NCBI RefSeq assembly: GCF_004349245.1 | Contig: NZ_SMLC01000008.1 | Coordinates: forward strand, 26,164 to 90,163 | Source of the DNA: Actinomadura sp. 6K520 | GTDB taxonomy: Bacteria; Actinomycetota; Actinomycetes; Streptosporangiales; Streptosporangiaceae | Direction of reading: 5' to 3' | DNA length: 64,000 nucleotides | Shown here: positions 31,524-40,403 of the stretch, in pieces | How positions within the stretch are numbered: the stretch's first letter is position 1 | Layout of the letters: each line of letters opens with the position of its first letter | The notes under the pieces: model-generated | Told to the model about the DNA's origin: nothing | Databases searched by the model: none | Seen by the model: the letters and a program-made list of their open reading frames with translations, nothing else | Made by a program: the position numbers and the translations under genes

Positions 31524-32849
31524 TTACGCCGCATCCGATAGGAGTTGGTTCTGGAGTTGGTGGCGAACGACCAGCGGGGAAACCTTGAAGGCAGCGGCTA
31601 CCCGCTCCAGATCCTCCACGGTCGCCGTCTCTGGATCACTCTCCAGCACCTGAGATACGCCAGCGGCAGGAGCTAGCAGCTCTGCCGCAAATGCGCGTTC
31701 GACCTTCTGTCGATCAGTGTAAGCAGTGGTGACGAGGAAAAGGGTGTTCTGCTCCTCCCAGAGGTGGTGCCAAAGTGCGCGAGCAAGCGTGAATCTACGT
31801 GCCGACGCAGGTTGAGACTGGCCGGTCACGACGGCAGGACCATGTTGCTCCACTGGCCCTCCGGCAGCGAGAAGCCCTCGATCCGCAGAAATGTGTTCAA
31901 CGCCCGATATATATGCTTTGAGCTCAAACGCATTCGTGTCGGGCATCTCCAGTGTACGGCGGACTCGTCTTGCTTGCGCCCACCCGACTTCCCAGGGGAA
32001 GGTAGATTGAGGATTGAGGTCCCGGCGCAATTCCCGTCGAAGATCCCGAACTTTTGTGTCGCGCTTATGGCCTGCTCTGATGAGTTCACTTGCGGACTCG
32101 ATCCAAGCTATGGCCGTACCTATTCCCTTCGGATCAACCGCATCTAGGAAGTCAGTTAGCAAGTTTCCCGAGAAGAGTTCAGAGGCGTGCAGGATGGATT
32201 CCTGATACGGCTCTGCTTCGGAGTAAGGATCGAGGCCGAGTCTTGCGGCGGCATGACAGAATTCTACCTCGTCCGGATGTGCCTGCTGGACCGCCGCCCA
32301 CTCCTTGTGCAGGGGTGTATCGTGAATACCCTTCTCTGCCAGCCTCGTCAGCACTTCCGATACTACGGACGCGAGTTCCCGTAGCACGGCGGCGGGATCG
32401 GCGAGGGCATCGCCTTGATTCAAGTAGCTGATTACTCGATCAGTGGGCGTTGACCTGTCGCGTTGCCAGGCCAGGCGTGTTTGGTTTCCTTCGGGGACTA
32501 TCAGGAGATTGGGCCACAAGAACCCGTCCCCACTTCCGCGAATTGAGTGCCTGCGTAGCAGCTTGGAGGCCTGTGTTTGATCAGAGGACCAGCGGAGCGC
32601 AAGGCCGCTTGCGGGCCTGGCGTCAGACTGAATGAACCACCAGTTATAGGCAATCCACTCGGCCAGTGGGTACAGCGGACAGTAGATAGAGCGACGAGAA
32701 CTGCCGGATTCCCTATCCTCAACCAGGGTGACACATTCGGAGCCTACCCAGATCTCAATGCGCGCCCAAGTGGCGGCGTGCTCTTGTGCGCGCACCGCCC
32801 CGGATGGTTCCCATTCCCATTTGATCATCAGTTCTGGGCGTGAGCTCAT
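31524..32849 (-). CDS. ImmA/IrrE-like protein with broken zinc motif
   Basis: A 441-residue protein. The N-terminal part has CPLYPLAEWIAYNWWFIQS near residue 56. The C-terminal part (about 330-400) resembles ImmA/IrrE: ARRFTLARALWHHLWEE, then KVERAFAAELLAPAAGV. The HExxH active site would be at ARALWHH, where the Glu is missing and only His-His remain, so protease activity is doubtful. The extreme C-terminus (EDLERVAAAFKVSPLVVRHQ) is the typical substrate-choice helix region. The gene is visibly poorer in GC than its flanks. It overlaps the small upstream gene by four bases, forming a two-gene unit that could be a toxin-antitoxin, stress or defence module. Confidence 0.65.
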   Translation of the reverse strand: MSSRPELMIKWEWEPSGAVRAQEHAATWARIEIWVGSECVTLVEDRESGSSRRSIYCPLYPLAEWIAYNWWFIQSDARPASGLALRWSSDQTQASKLLRRHSIRGSGDGFLWPNLLIVPEGNQTRLAWQRDRSTPTDRVISYLNQGDALADPAAVLRELASVVSEVLTRLAEKGIHDTPLHKEWAAVQQAHPDEVEFCHAAARLGLDPYSEAEPYQESILHASELFSGNLLTDFLDAVDPKGIGTAIAWIESASELIRAGHKRDTKVRDLRRELRRDLNPQSTFPWEVGWAQARRVRRTLEMPDTNAFELKAYISGVEHISADRGLLAAGGPVEQHGPAVVTGQSQPASARRFTLARALWHHLWEEQNTLFLVTTAYTDRQKVERAFAAELLAPAAGVSQVLESDPETATVEDLERVAAAFKVSPLVVRHQLQNQLLSDAA

Positions 32850-33190
32850 GACAGCCCCTCTGGCAGTTCGCTGGGCTGAAGTGGGTAGCCCTTGTACTGT
32901 CCAAGCTCTTGATTTACAAGCCTCGCCTCATAGATCACTGTGTCGAGTCGATGCCAAACGTATCGCGGGAAGTCTCCTTCCCAGGGTGCTCCGATGCGAC
33001 CGGCTTCCATGGCGGTACGGAGCCATCCCGTTATTTCGTCCGGGTCGGCAAATGCCGGATCGCACTTGCTCGCATCTGCGCGTAGCCTCGGCGGACCGGC
33101 GAACGACGGGAACGATTTGTGTTCGCTGCTCCCCACGTACGATGCCCGCGCGGCGAGAGCAGCCAGGCTCACACCTTCTGGCACAGCCAC
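32846..33190 (-). CDS. Small hypothetical partner of the ImmA-like protein
   Basis: About 114 residues from a GTG at 33190 with AAGGAG a few bases upstream; a longer ATG form from 33232 is possible but would add an Arg-rich tail. Sequence: SSEHKSFPSFAGPPRLRADA, SKCDPAFADPDEITGWLRTA, then FPRYVWHRLDTVIYEARLVN. I recognise no family. No signal peptide or membrane segment. It ends by overlapping the ImmA-like start (ATGA), so the two are coexpressed and probably interact. Confidence 0.6.
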   Translation of the reverse strand: MAVPEGVSLAALAARASYVGSSEHKSFPSFAGPPRLRADASKCDPAFADPDEITGWLRTAMEAGRIGAPWEGDFPRYVWHRLDTVIYEARLVNQELGQYKGYPLQPSELPEGLS

Positions 33191-33402
33191 CACGCTCCTT
33201 CGAAGGGGACGGCGACGACGGGGGGCTCGCATCCTCCAAGTATGCCTGTCTCCGAGCCGCGGCACCCTCATCTGGCAGGTCTACCCATCGGCTCGGCCGA
33301 CACCCGCGGACGACGTTTTACCCGTTTGTCGTCTATGCGGTGGGGCCGAGCCCGGTGCGTAGAGGCTGAGCGTGGTCGGGTGGCCTTGAGCTTGCGGGAC
33401 GG

Positions 33403-34320
33403 TTAGCCGAGGGGGCGGACTTGGATCGTTCCCGATTCGGTTACGCGGGTTTCGAAGGACGGTTGGCGGGCCGTGGCGGGGCCGTGGACGACCGCGCCGT
33501 CGCGGACGCGGAAGGTGCTGCCGTGCCAGGGGCAGATCACGCAGGTGTCGGCGTTGTCGTCGGTGACGATGCGGCCCTGGTGGAGGGGGCCGGCGAGGTG
33601 GCTGCAGCGGTCGGTCAGGACGTGGACCTCGTCGCCGGTGCGCAGGACGAACAGGCTGATGTAGCCGAGGCGGCGGTGTACCGGCCAGCCGTCCGGGAGG
33701 TCTTCGGTGCTGCACAGGTCGTGCCAGCCGAGGCTGACCAGGTGGGCGGTCTGGTCGGCATGGCTGGCGCCGCCGGCCTGGCGGAAGGCCAGGTGGCCGC
33801 CCAGGTAGCCGCCCGCCAGGAGGGCGGTGAGGCCGGCGAAGCCGAAGGCGCGGCCGGCGGCGTCGCGGCCCTGGTAGCGGGCTATGAAGGACGCCGAGTA
33901 CAGGCCGCTCGCGGTCGCCATCCCCGCCGCGTGGACCAGGCCGACGCGCTGCTGTTCGCGGTGCATCGCCGACCAGTCGGCTATGCCGGTGAGGACGGTC
34001 GGGACGGCGCCGGCGAGCCCGGCGGCGACGAGGGTCTGTGACGCGCGGCGGGTGCCCGGCATGAGGTCCAGGACGGCGGCGGACATCCAGAGGCCCATGG
34101 GCAGGTCGGTCAGCGGCGGGTGCGCGGGGTGCCCGATCGGGACGCCGTGCAGAGTGTCCTTGACCGGGCCGGTGCGCAGCGTCCGCCGGACGGCCGTGGA
34201 GAGGGCGCGGATCGTGCGGTCGAGGCCGCGGGCCTGTTCGAGGCTCTCGGTGGCGTCCGCCAGCCGTGCCGAGCCCTGCGGCCGGGACATGCGCCGGAAG
34301 ATGCCCGTCCTGCGGTTCAT
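33403..34320 (-). CDS. Membrane protein with DUF2231 and Rieske [2Fe-2S] domain
   Basis: A 305-residue protein. The N-terminal half (about 60-190) is DUF2231-like with about four membrane helices (VPIGHPAHPPLTDLPMGLWM at its start). The C-terminal Rieske domain (about 205-300) has CSHLAGPLH and CPWHG, giving two Cys and two His. It should be an electron carrier or small ferredoxin-like subunit on the inner face of the membrane. A decayed paralogue of its 3' end lies at 27528-27668. It lies 100 bases downstream of the molybdopterin oxidoreductase on the same strand and may pass electrons to or from it; that is inference. Confidence 0.88.
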   Translation of the reverse strand: MNRRTGIFRRMSRPQGSARLADATESLEQARGLDRTIRALSTAVRRTLRTGPVKDTLHGVPIGHPAHPPLTDLPMGLWMSAAVLDLMPGTRRASQTLVAAGLAGAVPTVLTGIADWSAMHREQQRVGLVHAAGMATASGLYSASFIARYQGRDAAGRAFGFAGLTALLAGGYLGGHLAFRQAGGASHADQTAHLVSLGWHDLCSTEDLPDGWPVHRRLGYISLFVLRTGDEVHVLTDRCSHLAGPLHQGRIVTDDNADTCVICPWHGSTFRVRDGAVVHGPATARQPSFETRVTESGTIQVRPLG

Positions 34321-34420
34321 GCCCCTCCTCCGCGTGAGACGCCTGTCGCGACAGTGGTCTGCTGCGTATGTATGTGGCCAGTCATTCCTACCTGATGGCG
34401 GATGGGGCTAAACCACGGGG

Positions 34421-36655
34421 TCAGCGCGTCACGGGCTCAAGCGTCACGGGCACGCCGTTGAACACGGCGTTGCCGGACAGGGGGTCGATCTCCTGGTCGT
34501 CGGTGACGGCGTTCACGTTGACGCCCGCGTGGCGGTGGGCGACCTCCGTGCGGGTGCCGGGACGGTCGTGGCCCCAGCCGTGCGGGAGGCTGACGACGCC
34601 GGGCATGACGGTGTCGGTGGGTTCGGCGACGGCCTCGACGGTGCCGGTGCGGGACGTGACGCGGACGCAGTCGCCGGTGGAGATGCCGAGGCGGTCGGCG
34701 TCGGCGGGGTTGAGCTGGAGCGTGCACGTGTTGGAGCCGCGCACGAGTTCGGGGACGTTGTGCAGCCAGCTGTTGTTGGAACGCAGGTGGCGGCGCCCGA
34801 TCAGGAGCATTCCGGTGGGCGCGGGGTCGCGCAGGGCCGAGTGGAGGCGGTCCACGTCGGCGGCGAACGTGGACGGGCACAGCTCAACGCGTCCCGAGGT
34901 GGTGCAGAGGACCTCGTCCAGGCGCGGTTCCAGGGCGCCGAGGTCGAGGCCGTGCGGGTGTTCGGTGCGCAGCCGGGTGAGCGTGAGGCCGGACGGTTCG
35001 GCCCCGAAACCGTCGCCGTACGGGCCGAGGCGCAGCATCATGTCGAGGCGCTGCTCGGTCGGGGTGCCGCCGTCGAGCATCTTGCGCAGTTCGCCGGGGT
35101 CGCGGCCGTGGACGGGCGAGCCCTCGGCGGCGGCGGCCTTCGTGAGCGTCGTGTTGATGACCAGCTCGTCGAGGGCGGCGGGATCGCCGTCCGTGCCGGA
35201 GGCGAGCATGGCGAGGCGGGCCAGGATCTCCGACTCGCTGGGCCGCCCGTCCGGCAGCGGCACCGCCGGCGGGGAGAAGCGCGCGTAGTTGCGGACGGCG
35301 AGGCCGACCAGCGCGAGGTCGTAGTGCGGCGTCTGCACGGGACGCGGCGGCGGCAGGACCACGTGCGCGTGCCGGGTCGTCTCGTTCAGGTAGGGGTCGA
35401 CGCTGACCATGAACTCCAGGCCGGCGAGCGCGCGGTCGAGCCGGGCGGAGTTGGGGGCCGACAGCGCCGGGTTGCCGCCGATCGTGATCAGTGCCTTGAC
35501 CTGGCCCTCGCCGGGCGTCTCCAGCTCGTCGACGAGGGTCGCGACGGGCAGTTCCCCGTTGACCTCGGGCAGCCCGCGGGCGCGGCTGCGCCACCGGCCG
35601 GTCGTGAACGGCCTCTTGCGCCGGTACACGGGCGCGTGGGCGGGACGCGGGAACATCGCGCCGCCGGGCCGGTCGAGGTTCCCCGTGAGGACGTTGAGGG
35701 CGTCCACGAGCCAGCTGTTGAGCGTCCCGTATGCCTGGGTGCAGGTGCCGATGCGCCCGTAGACGGCGGCGCGCCCGGCCGCGGCCAGCTCGCGGGCCGT
35801 CCGGCGGATCGTGCCGGCGGGGACGCCCGTGATCTCCGCGACGCGCTCGGGGGCGAAGTCGACGGCGAGGGCGCGCAGGTCGTCCAGGCCGTTGACGCGC
35901 CCGGCCAGGTGTTCCGGGGACGCGGTCAGGTCCTCGGCGAACAGCGTGTGGACGAGCGCCATCAGCAGGAACGCGTCCGTCCCGGGGCGGAGGAACAGGT
36001 GCTCGTCGGCGAGGGCGGCCGTCCGCGTGCGGCGGGGGTCGACCACGACGACCTTCCCGCCGCGCGCCCGGATCGCCTTGAGCCGGCCCGGGAAGTCCGG
36101 CGCCGAGCACAGGCTGCCGTTCGATTCGAGGGGGTTCGCGCCGAGCATGAGGAGATGGTCGGTGCGGTCCAGGTCCGGCACGGGGATCGCGAGGGGGTCG
36201 CCGAACATGTGCCCGCACGACACGTGCTTCGGCATCTGGTCGGCGGTGCTGGCCGTGAACAGGTTGCGGGTGCCGATGGCCTTGACGATCGCGCCCGCGT
36301 AGAGGGGACCGGCAAGCGAATGCGCGGTCGGGTTGCCGATGTAGACGGCGACGGAGTCCCGGCCGTGCTTCGCGATGACGGCGGACAGCTCGCGCCGGAC
36401 GGTCTCGAACGCCTCGTCCCAGCCCACCTCGTCCCAGTCCGCCGCGGCGCTCCGGACGAGTGGCGCGGCCAGCCGGTCGGGGTCGCCGTCGAGACTGCCG
36501 AGAGTCGCGCCCTTGGGGCAGATGAACCCCTGGCTGAACGGGTCCTTCCCGTCGCCCCGTACGCGGGTCACGGTTCCCGCGTCGTCAAGGGTGAGTTCGA
36601 GGCCGCACAGGGCTTCGCAGAGGGGACAGGTGCGGAAAGCCGTGCGGTCGCCCAT
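34421..36655 (-). CDS. Molybdopterin-dependent oxidoreductase (formate dehydrogenase/nitrate reductase-like)
   Basis: A 744-residue protein of the DMSO-reductase superfamily. The N-terminal [4Fe-4S] motif is Cys10, Cys13, Cys17 and Cys46 (CPLCEALCGLE and FICPKG). Family-typical regions include NPLESNGSLC and VVVVDPRRTRTA for one guanine dinucleotide, and a C-terminal molydop-binding beta-barrel with LQLNPADADRLGISTGD. Substrate cannot be read from sequence; members include nitrate, formate and other oxidoreductases. No Tat signal is visible, so it is cytoplasmic. The reading starts at ATG 36655. Upstream lies a divergent NfeD-SPFH pair. Confidence 0.9.
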   Translation of the reverse strand: MGDRTAFRTCPLCEALCGLELTLDDAGTVTRVRGDGKDPFSQGFICPKGATLGSLDGDPDRLAAPLVRSAAADWDEVGWDEAFETVRRELSAVIAKHGRDSVAVYIGNPTAHSLAGPLYAGAIVKAIGTRNLFTASTADQMPKHVSCGHMFGDPLAIPVPDLDRTDHLLMLGANPLESNGSLCSAPDFPGRLKAIRARGGKVVVVDPRRTRTAALADEHLFLRPGTDAFLLMALVHTLFAEDLTASPEHLAGRVNGLDDLRALAVDFAPERVAEITGVPAGTIRRTARELAAAGRAAVYGRIGTCTQAYGTLNSWLVDALNVLTGNLDRPGGAMFPRPAHAPVYRRKRPFTTGRWRSRARGLPEVNGELPVATLVDELETPGEGQVKALITIGGNPALSAPNSARLDRALAGLEFMVSVDPYLNETTRHAHVVLPPPRPVQTPHYDLALVGLAVRNYARFSPPAVPLPDGRPSESEILARLAMLASGTDGDPAALDELVINTTLTKAAAAEGSPVHGRDPGELRKMLDGGTPTEQRLDMMLRLGPYGDGFGAEPSGLTLTRLRTEHPHGLDLGALEPRLDEVLCTTSGRVELCPSTFAADVDRLHSALRDPAPTGMLLIGRRHLRSNNSWLHNVPELVRGSNTCTLQLNPADADRLGISTGDCVRVTSRTGTVEAVAEPTDTVMPGVVSLPHGWGHDRPGTRTEVAHRHAGVNVNAVTDDQEIDPLSGNAVFNGVPVTLEPVTR

Positions 36656-36807
36656 CGGGACACTCCTCGTAAATAGTTCCTTTCCATCATGGCCTGTCCT
36701 GGCCTGGGGGCGCCATGACGCGAGACGTCATGACCGGGCATGGCCGAGACGTGGATTTTGGAGTTACCTTTGCGGGGAGGGCTTTCGGGCAGCCGTGAGG
36801 AGCTGCT

Positions 36808-37260
36808 ATGGAGTCGTGGGTCGTCTGGCTGGTCGTCGCCGCGCTGCTCGGAATCGCCGAGATCTTCACGCTCACGTTCGTGCTGGGCCTGCTGGCCGCC
36901 GCCGCCCTGGCGGCCGGCCTCGCCGGCGCGCTCGGTCTCCCCTTCGCCGCCCAGGTCGCGGTGTTCGCCATCGGTTCCGTCGCGGGGCTCGCCGTCGTCC
37001 GGCCCATCGCGCACCGCCATATCACCCGGCCGCCGCCGCTGCGCTCGGGCACCGCCGCGCTCGTCGGCCGCGAGGCGCTCACCCTCACCGAGGTGAACCG
37101 CCGCGGCGGGCGCGCCCTGATCGGCGGTGAGGAGTGGACGGCCCGCCCCTACGACCCCGACCTGGTCATCCCGGCCGACGCCGTCGCCGACGTCCTCGCC
37201 ATCGAAGGGGCGACCGCACTGCTCTATCCGGTCTCGTCCTCGAATGAGGGGCAGCCATGA
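36808..37260 (+). CDS. NfeD-family membrane protein
   Basis: A 150-residue protein with three N-terminal membrane helices (WLVVAALLGIAEIFTLTFVL first) and a C-terminal OB-fold domain (GTAALVGREALTLTEVNRRG, ARPYDPDLVIPADAVADVLA), the short NfeD1b form. Such proteins partner SPFH proteins in membrane microdomains. The stop overlaps the SPFH start by four bases, the standard pair. The ATG follows GAGGAGC. Confidence 0.92.
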   Translation: MESWVVWLVVAALLGIAEIFTLTFVLGLLAAAALAAGLAGALGLPFAAQVAVFAIGSVAGLAVVRPIAHRHITRPPPLRSGTAALVGREALTLTEVNRRGGRALIGGEEWTARPYDPDLVIPADAVADVLAIEGATALLYPVSSSNEGQP

Positions 37261-38255
37261 CCGACATCGCCGTCACCGTCCTCATCGCCCTGGCCGCCGG
37301 GCTGGCCCTGCTCGTCAGCGCGATGATGCGGGCCGTGTGGATCATCCCGCAGGCGCGGGCCCGCAACGTGGAGCGCCTCGGCCGCTACCACCGCACGCTC
37401 GAACCGGGCATCAGCTTCGTCATCCCGTTCGTCGACCGGGTGAAGACCAGCATCGACCTGCGCGAGCAGGTGGTCTCGTTCGGGGCGCAGCCGGTCATCA
37501 CCGAGGACAACGTCGTCGTCCACATCGACACCGTGCTGTTCTTCCAGGTGACCGACCCGCGCGCCGCCGACTACGAGATCGTCGACTACATCAAGGCGAT
37601 CGAGCAGCTCACCGCGACGACCCTCCGCAACGTCATCGGCACCCTGGACCTGGAGGCCACGCTGACCTCCCGCGACCGGATCAACACGGCGCTGCGCGGG
37701 GTGCTGGACGACGCGTCCGGCAAATGGGGCATCCGCGTCACCCGCGTGGAGATCAAGGCGATCGAGCCGCCGCCGTCCATCAAGGACGCGATGGAGAAGC
37801 AGATGCGCGCCGAGCGGGAGAAGCGCGCCGCGATCCTGACCGCCGAGGGCGCCCGCGCGTCCAAGATCCTCACCGCGGAGGGCGAGAAGCAGTCGACGAT
37901 CCTGCGCGCCGAGGGCTCCCGGGAGGCCGCGATCCTGGAGGCCGAGGGCGAGGCCGCCGCGATCGAACGGGTCTTCAGCACGATCCACGAGGCCGACCCG
38001 GACCCGAAGCTCCTCGCCTACCAGTACCTGCAGACCCTCCCGAAACTGGCCGAAGGCAAGGGCAGCACCTTCTGGGTCATCCCCAGCGAGGTCACGACCG
38101 CGCTGAAGGCCGTCTCCGGCGCCTTCGGCGGCTCCCTGGACGAGGCCGCATCCGCGCTGGAAAAGACCACGGCCCAGACCGACCCCAAAGAACTGCCCGA
38201 CCCCGAAGCCCCCTACGAACTACCCCGGGGAAACCGCCAGAAAGCAGAACACTGA
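37257..38255 (+). CDS. SPFH/Band 7 (stomatin-like) protein
   Basis: A 332-residue stomatin-type protein. One N-terminal membrane segment (ALAAGLALLVSAMMRAVWII) precedes the SPFH domain (about 28-190: QARARNVERLGRYHRTLEPG). A charged coiled coil follows (about 180-240: MEKQMRAEREKRAAILTAEG). It oligomerises at the membrane with NfeD. Translationally coupled to the preceding gene. The C-terminal tail is loosely conserved. Confidence 0.93.
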   Translation: MTDIAVTVLIALAAGLALLVSAMMRAVWIIPQARARNVERLGRYHRTLEPGISFVIPFVDRVKTSIDLREQVVSFGAQPVITEDNVVVHIDTVLFFQVTDPRAADYEIVDYIKAIEQLTATTLRNVIGTLDLEATLTSRDRINTALRGVLDDASGKWGIRVTRVEIKAIEPPPSIKDAMEKQMRAEREKRAAILTAEGARASKILTAEGEKQSTILRAEGSREAAILEAEGEAAAIERVFSTIHEADPDPKLLAYQYLQTLPKLAEGKGSTFWVIPSEVTTALKAVSGAFGGSLDEAASALEKTTAQTDPKELPDPEAPYELPRGNRQKAEH

Positions 38256-38286
38256 CCGGCCGATCAGACGCTCTCCAACTCGGCGT

Positions 38287-38312
38287 GGGGACGGGAAGCG
38301 GCCGGGCGGGGG
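38287..38312 (+). repeat. 26-bp direct repeat, copy 1, flanking the Uma2 gene
   Basis: The 26 bases starting GGGGACGGGAAGCGGCCGGG at 38287 are repeated exactly at 38996-39021, on the other side of the Uma2 gene. Allowing one extra G the match continues through AGGCCG. It begins 31 bases after the SPFH stop. Confidence 0.8.
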
Positions 38313-38322
38313 GAGGCCGGAG

Positions 38323-38931
38323 TCAGGCGGTTTCCAGGTCGGAGAACGTCACACTCACCTTCATGCCCTCTGGGAGTTCGGTTTCGAGGGCCCCGCGGTG
38401 GACGGCGACGAGCTGGTAGTTCCGGGCACTCCAGTCGAGCCGGTGTTCTTCGATCGCTACGATCTGCCCGTCCTCCATGATGACGATCAGGTAGGCGGGG
38501 ATGCGTTGCGCCGCGTATTCTGCGCGCTTGTCGTTGAAGTCGACCTCGTCGTCGCTCGATGTGATCTCGATGGCGGTAATGACGTCGTCCGACCAGAGCT
38601 TCGCGCCACGCTCGACGCAGTGCATGACACTGATGTCAGGCCGCCGCAGGGTGAAACGCCTGTTTCGTCGACTTGCGTGCGGATTTGAGTACCGGTAGCG
38701 CATGTCTGCGTCCTGGACGACGCTGATACACGGCTTCGGCGGACGAGCGGCCTTCAACGCCATCGCCAGGTTGAGGGAAACATACTGGTGTTCCAGGCTC
38801 GGGGACTCGCAGAAGACGACCCTGCCGCCGACGACCTCGATGGTCTTGCAGACCTCGGAAGGCAGGGCCTCGTACTCCTCTTCGGTGATGAAGAAGATCG
38901 AGGGGTCCGTTGCCCAGGCGGGGAGGGGCAT
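38323..38931 (-). CDS. Uma2-family (DUF820) putative restriction-endonuclease-fold protein
   Basis: A 202-residue protein of the Uma2 family: TEEEYEALPSEVCKTIEVVG at the start, then LRRPDISVMHCVE and ITAIEITSSDDEVDFNDKRA (the PD-(D/E)xK-like core: Asp, Glu and Lys visible). The family has a nuclease-like fold and is often found in multiple copies in actinomycetes; function is unclear. The gene is bracketed by 26-base direct repeats, suggesting it was inserted or duplicated as a cassette. ATG 38931 is the start. Confidence 0.88.
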   Translation of the reverse strand: MPLPAWATDPSIFFITEEEYEALPSEVCKTIEVVGGRVVFCESPSLEHQYVSLNLAMALKAARPPKPCISVVQDADMRYRYSNPHASRRNRRFTLRRPDISVMHCVERGAKLWSDDVITAIEITSSDDEVDFNDKRAEYAAQRIPAYLIVIMEDGQIVAIEEHRLDWSARNYQLVAVHRGALETELPEGMKVSVTFSDLETA

Positions 38932-38995
38932 GTGCGGCTCCTAGCACTCGGTCCGGTACCTGGCCAGAGCCTATAGCGCCACGTCAGGGCTCGTG

Positions 38996-39021
38996 GGGGA
39001 CGGGAAGCGGCCGGGCGGGGG
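38996..39021 (+). repeat. 26-bp direct repeat, copy 2
   Basis: An exact copy of 38287-38312. This copy is part of a larger hairpin at 39004-39039. Bases 38932-38995 and 39070-39259 carry no recognised gene. Confidence 0.8.
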
Positions 39022-39039
39022 AGGCCGCCCGGCCGCTTC
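39004..39039 (+). terminator. Strong 15-bp hairpin, terminator-like
   Basis: Arms GAAGCGGCCGGGCGG (39004-39018) and its exact complement (39025-39039), loop GGGAGG. Followed by GGGGGCGTG rather than a T-tract. It immediately precedes another hairpin. Confidence 0.65.
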
Positions 39040-39040
39040 G

Positions 39041-39069
39041 GGGGCGTGTCCCCGCAGAGGACACGCCCC
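39041..39069 (+). terminator. Second hairpin of a tandem pair
   Basis: Arms GGGGCGTGTCC (39041-39051) and GGACACGCCCC (39059-39069), 11 bp exact, loop of 7 bases. Together with the preceding hairpin it isolates the Uma2 unit from the CapA gene. Confidence 0.6.
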
Positions 39070-39259
39070 GTGAGGGAGGCCCCGAGGCAGTGGGCCGTCC
39101 CTCCGGAGAAGGCTTGGGGCTCGGCTCCACCTAACCCCAAGTACCTGAACGCTTCAAGTTTTTGAAACGCATGTCTTTGTGAGTGTGCCGGGTGCGCATG
39201 GCATGCTTGGGCGTCCGACCCGGGAGGTCCAAGGGGGCCGGGACGACGCAGGTGAGGCG

Positions 39260-40363
39260 ATGAGCATGCGCGGAAGGACGGCCGTGGCCGCGGCCATGGC
39301 GGGGACGCTGGCGCTGACGGCGGCGGCGTGCGGCAGTTCGGGCGACTCCGAGGCGTCGGGTGCGACGTCGCCGCCCGCGAAGTCCGGCGCACCCTCGGGC
39401 GGGGCGCGGCCGGCGCCGCCCGCCAAGGAGCCGATCATCCTCGCGTTCGGCGGCGATGTGCACTTCGAGGGCATCCTGCGGCCCCGCCTCGGCAACCCCA
39501 AGACCGCGCTCGGGCCGATCGCCAAGAAGCTGCGCGTCGCCGACCTCGCCATGGTCAACCTGGAGACGGCCATCACGACGGGCGGTACGCCCGCGCCCGG
39601 CAAGCAGTTCACCTTCCGCGCCCCGGCGACCGCGCTCACCGCGCTCAAGGCCGCCGGCGTGGACGTCACGTCCATGGCCAACAACCACGGCATGGACTAC
39701 ATGGAGGGCGGGCTACGCGATTCCTTGGCCGCCATCAAGCGCGCCCGGCTCCCGACCGTTGGGATCGGCAAGAACGCTGACGAGGCTTACCGTCCCTACC
39801 GGGTGACCGTTAAGGGCAACAAGCTCGCCATTGTTGGGGCGACACAGGTGCTGGATGACCACCTGATCCAGGCGTGGACGGCCACGGACACCCAGGGCGG
39901 GCTTGCCTCTGCCAAGGACGTCCCGCGGATGGTCCAGGCGGTGAAGGAGGCCAGCAAGGGTTCCGACGTCGTCATCGTCCACCTGCACTGGGGTGCGGAG
40001 CTGGAGCCCTGCCCGCTGCCGCGGCAGAAGGAACTCGCCGAGAAGCTCATCGCGGCGGGCGCCGACATCCTCGTTGGCGGTCACCAGCACATCCTGGCCG
40101 GCGGCGGTTACCAGAACGGCGCGTACGTCCACTACGGCATGGGGAACTTCGTGTTCTACTCCGCGAACGGCAAGACGGCGGAGTCCGGTGTGCTGTACCT
40201 GAAGGTGGAGAACGGCAAGGTCACCAAGGACAAGTGGGACCCCGCCCAGATCTCCGGCGGCATCCCGATCCCGCTGAAGGGCGCCCAGGCGAAGGCGGCC
40301 GTCCAGCGGTGGGACAACCTGCGGGCCTGCACCGGGCTCAACGCTCGCCCGACCGCGGGCTGA
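39260..40363 (+). CDS. CapA-family lipoprotein (metallophosphatase-like)
   Basis: A 367-residue protein. ATG 39260 follows GGTGAGG; the longer GTG form from 39179 has no signal-peptide logic. A hydrophobic segment with LTAAAC gives a lipobox, then a low-complexity linker. The CapA domain (about 60-330) shows AFGGDVHFEGI, VNLETAIT, MANNHGMDY and GGHQHIL, the calcineurin-like metal motifs. CapA was named for polyglutamate capsule synthesis, but many homologues are surface lipoproteins of unknown substrate. No capB/C partners are seen. A poorly conserved -35/-10 region precedes. Confidence 0.9.
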   Translation: MSMRGRTAVAAAMAGTLALTAAACGSSGDSEASGATSPPAKSGAPSGGARPAPPAKEPIILAFGGDVHFEGILRPRLGNPKTALGPIAKKLRVADLAMVNLETAITTGGTPAPGKQFTFRAPATALTALKAAGVDVTSMANNHGMDYMEGGLRDSLAAIKRARLPTVGIGKNADEAYRPYRVTVKGNKLAIVGATQVLDDHLIQAWTATDTQGGLASAKDVPRMVQAVKEASKGSDVVIVHLHWGAELEPCPLPRQKELAEKLIAAGADILVGGHQHILAGGGYQNGAYVHYGMGNFVFYSANGKTAESGVLYLKVENGKVTKDKWDPAQISGGIPIPLKGAQAKAAVQRWDNLRACTGLNARPTAG

Positions 40364-40403
40364 GCTGGACTCTCCCACCGGGGGAGACGTCAGGGTGGTG
40401 CCC

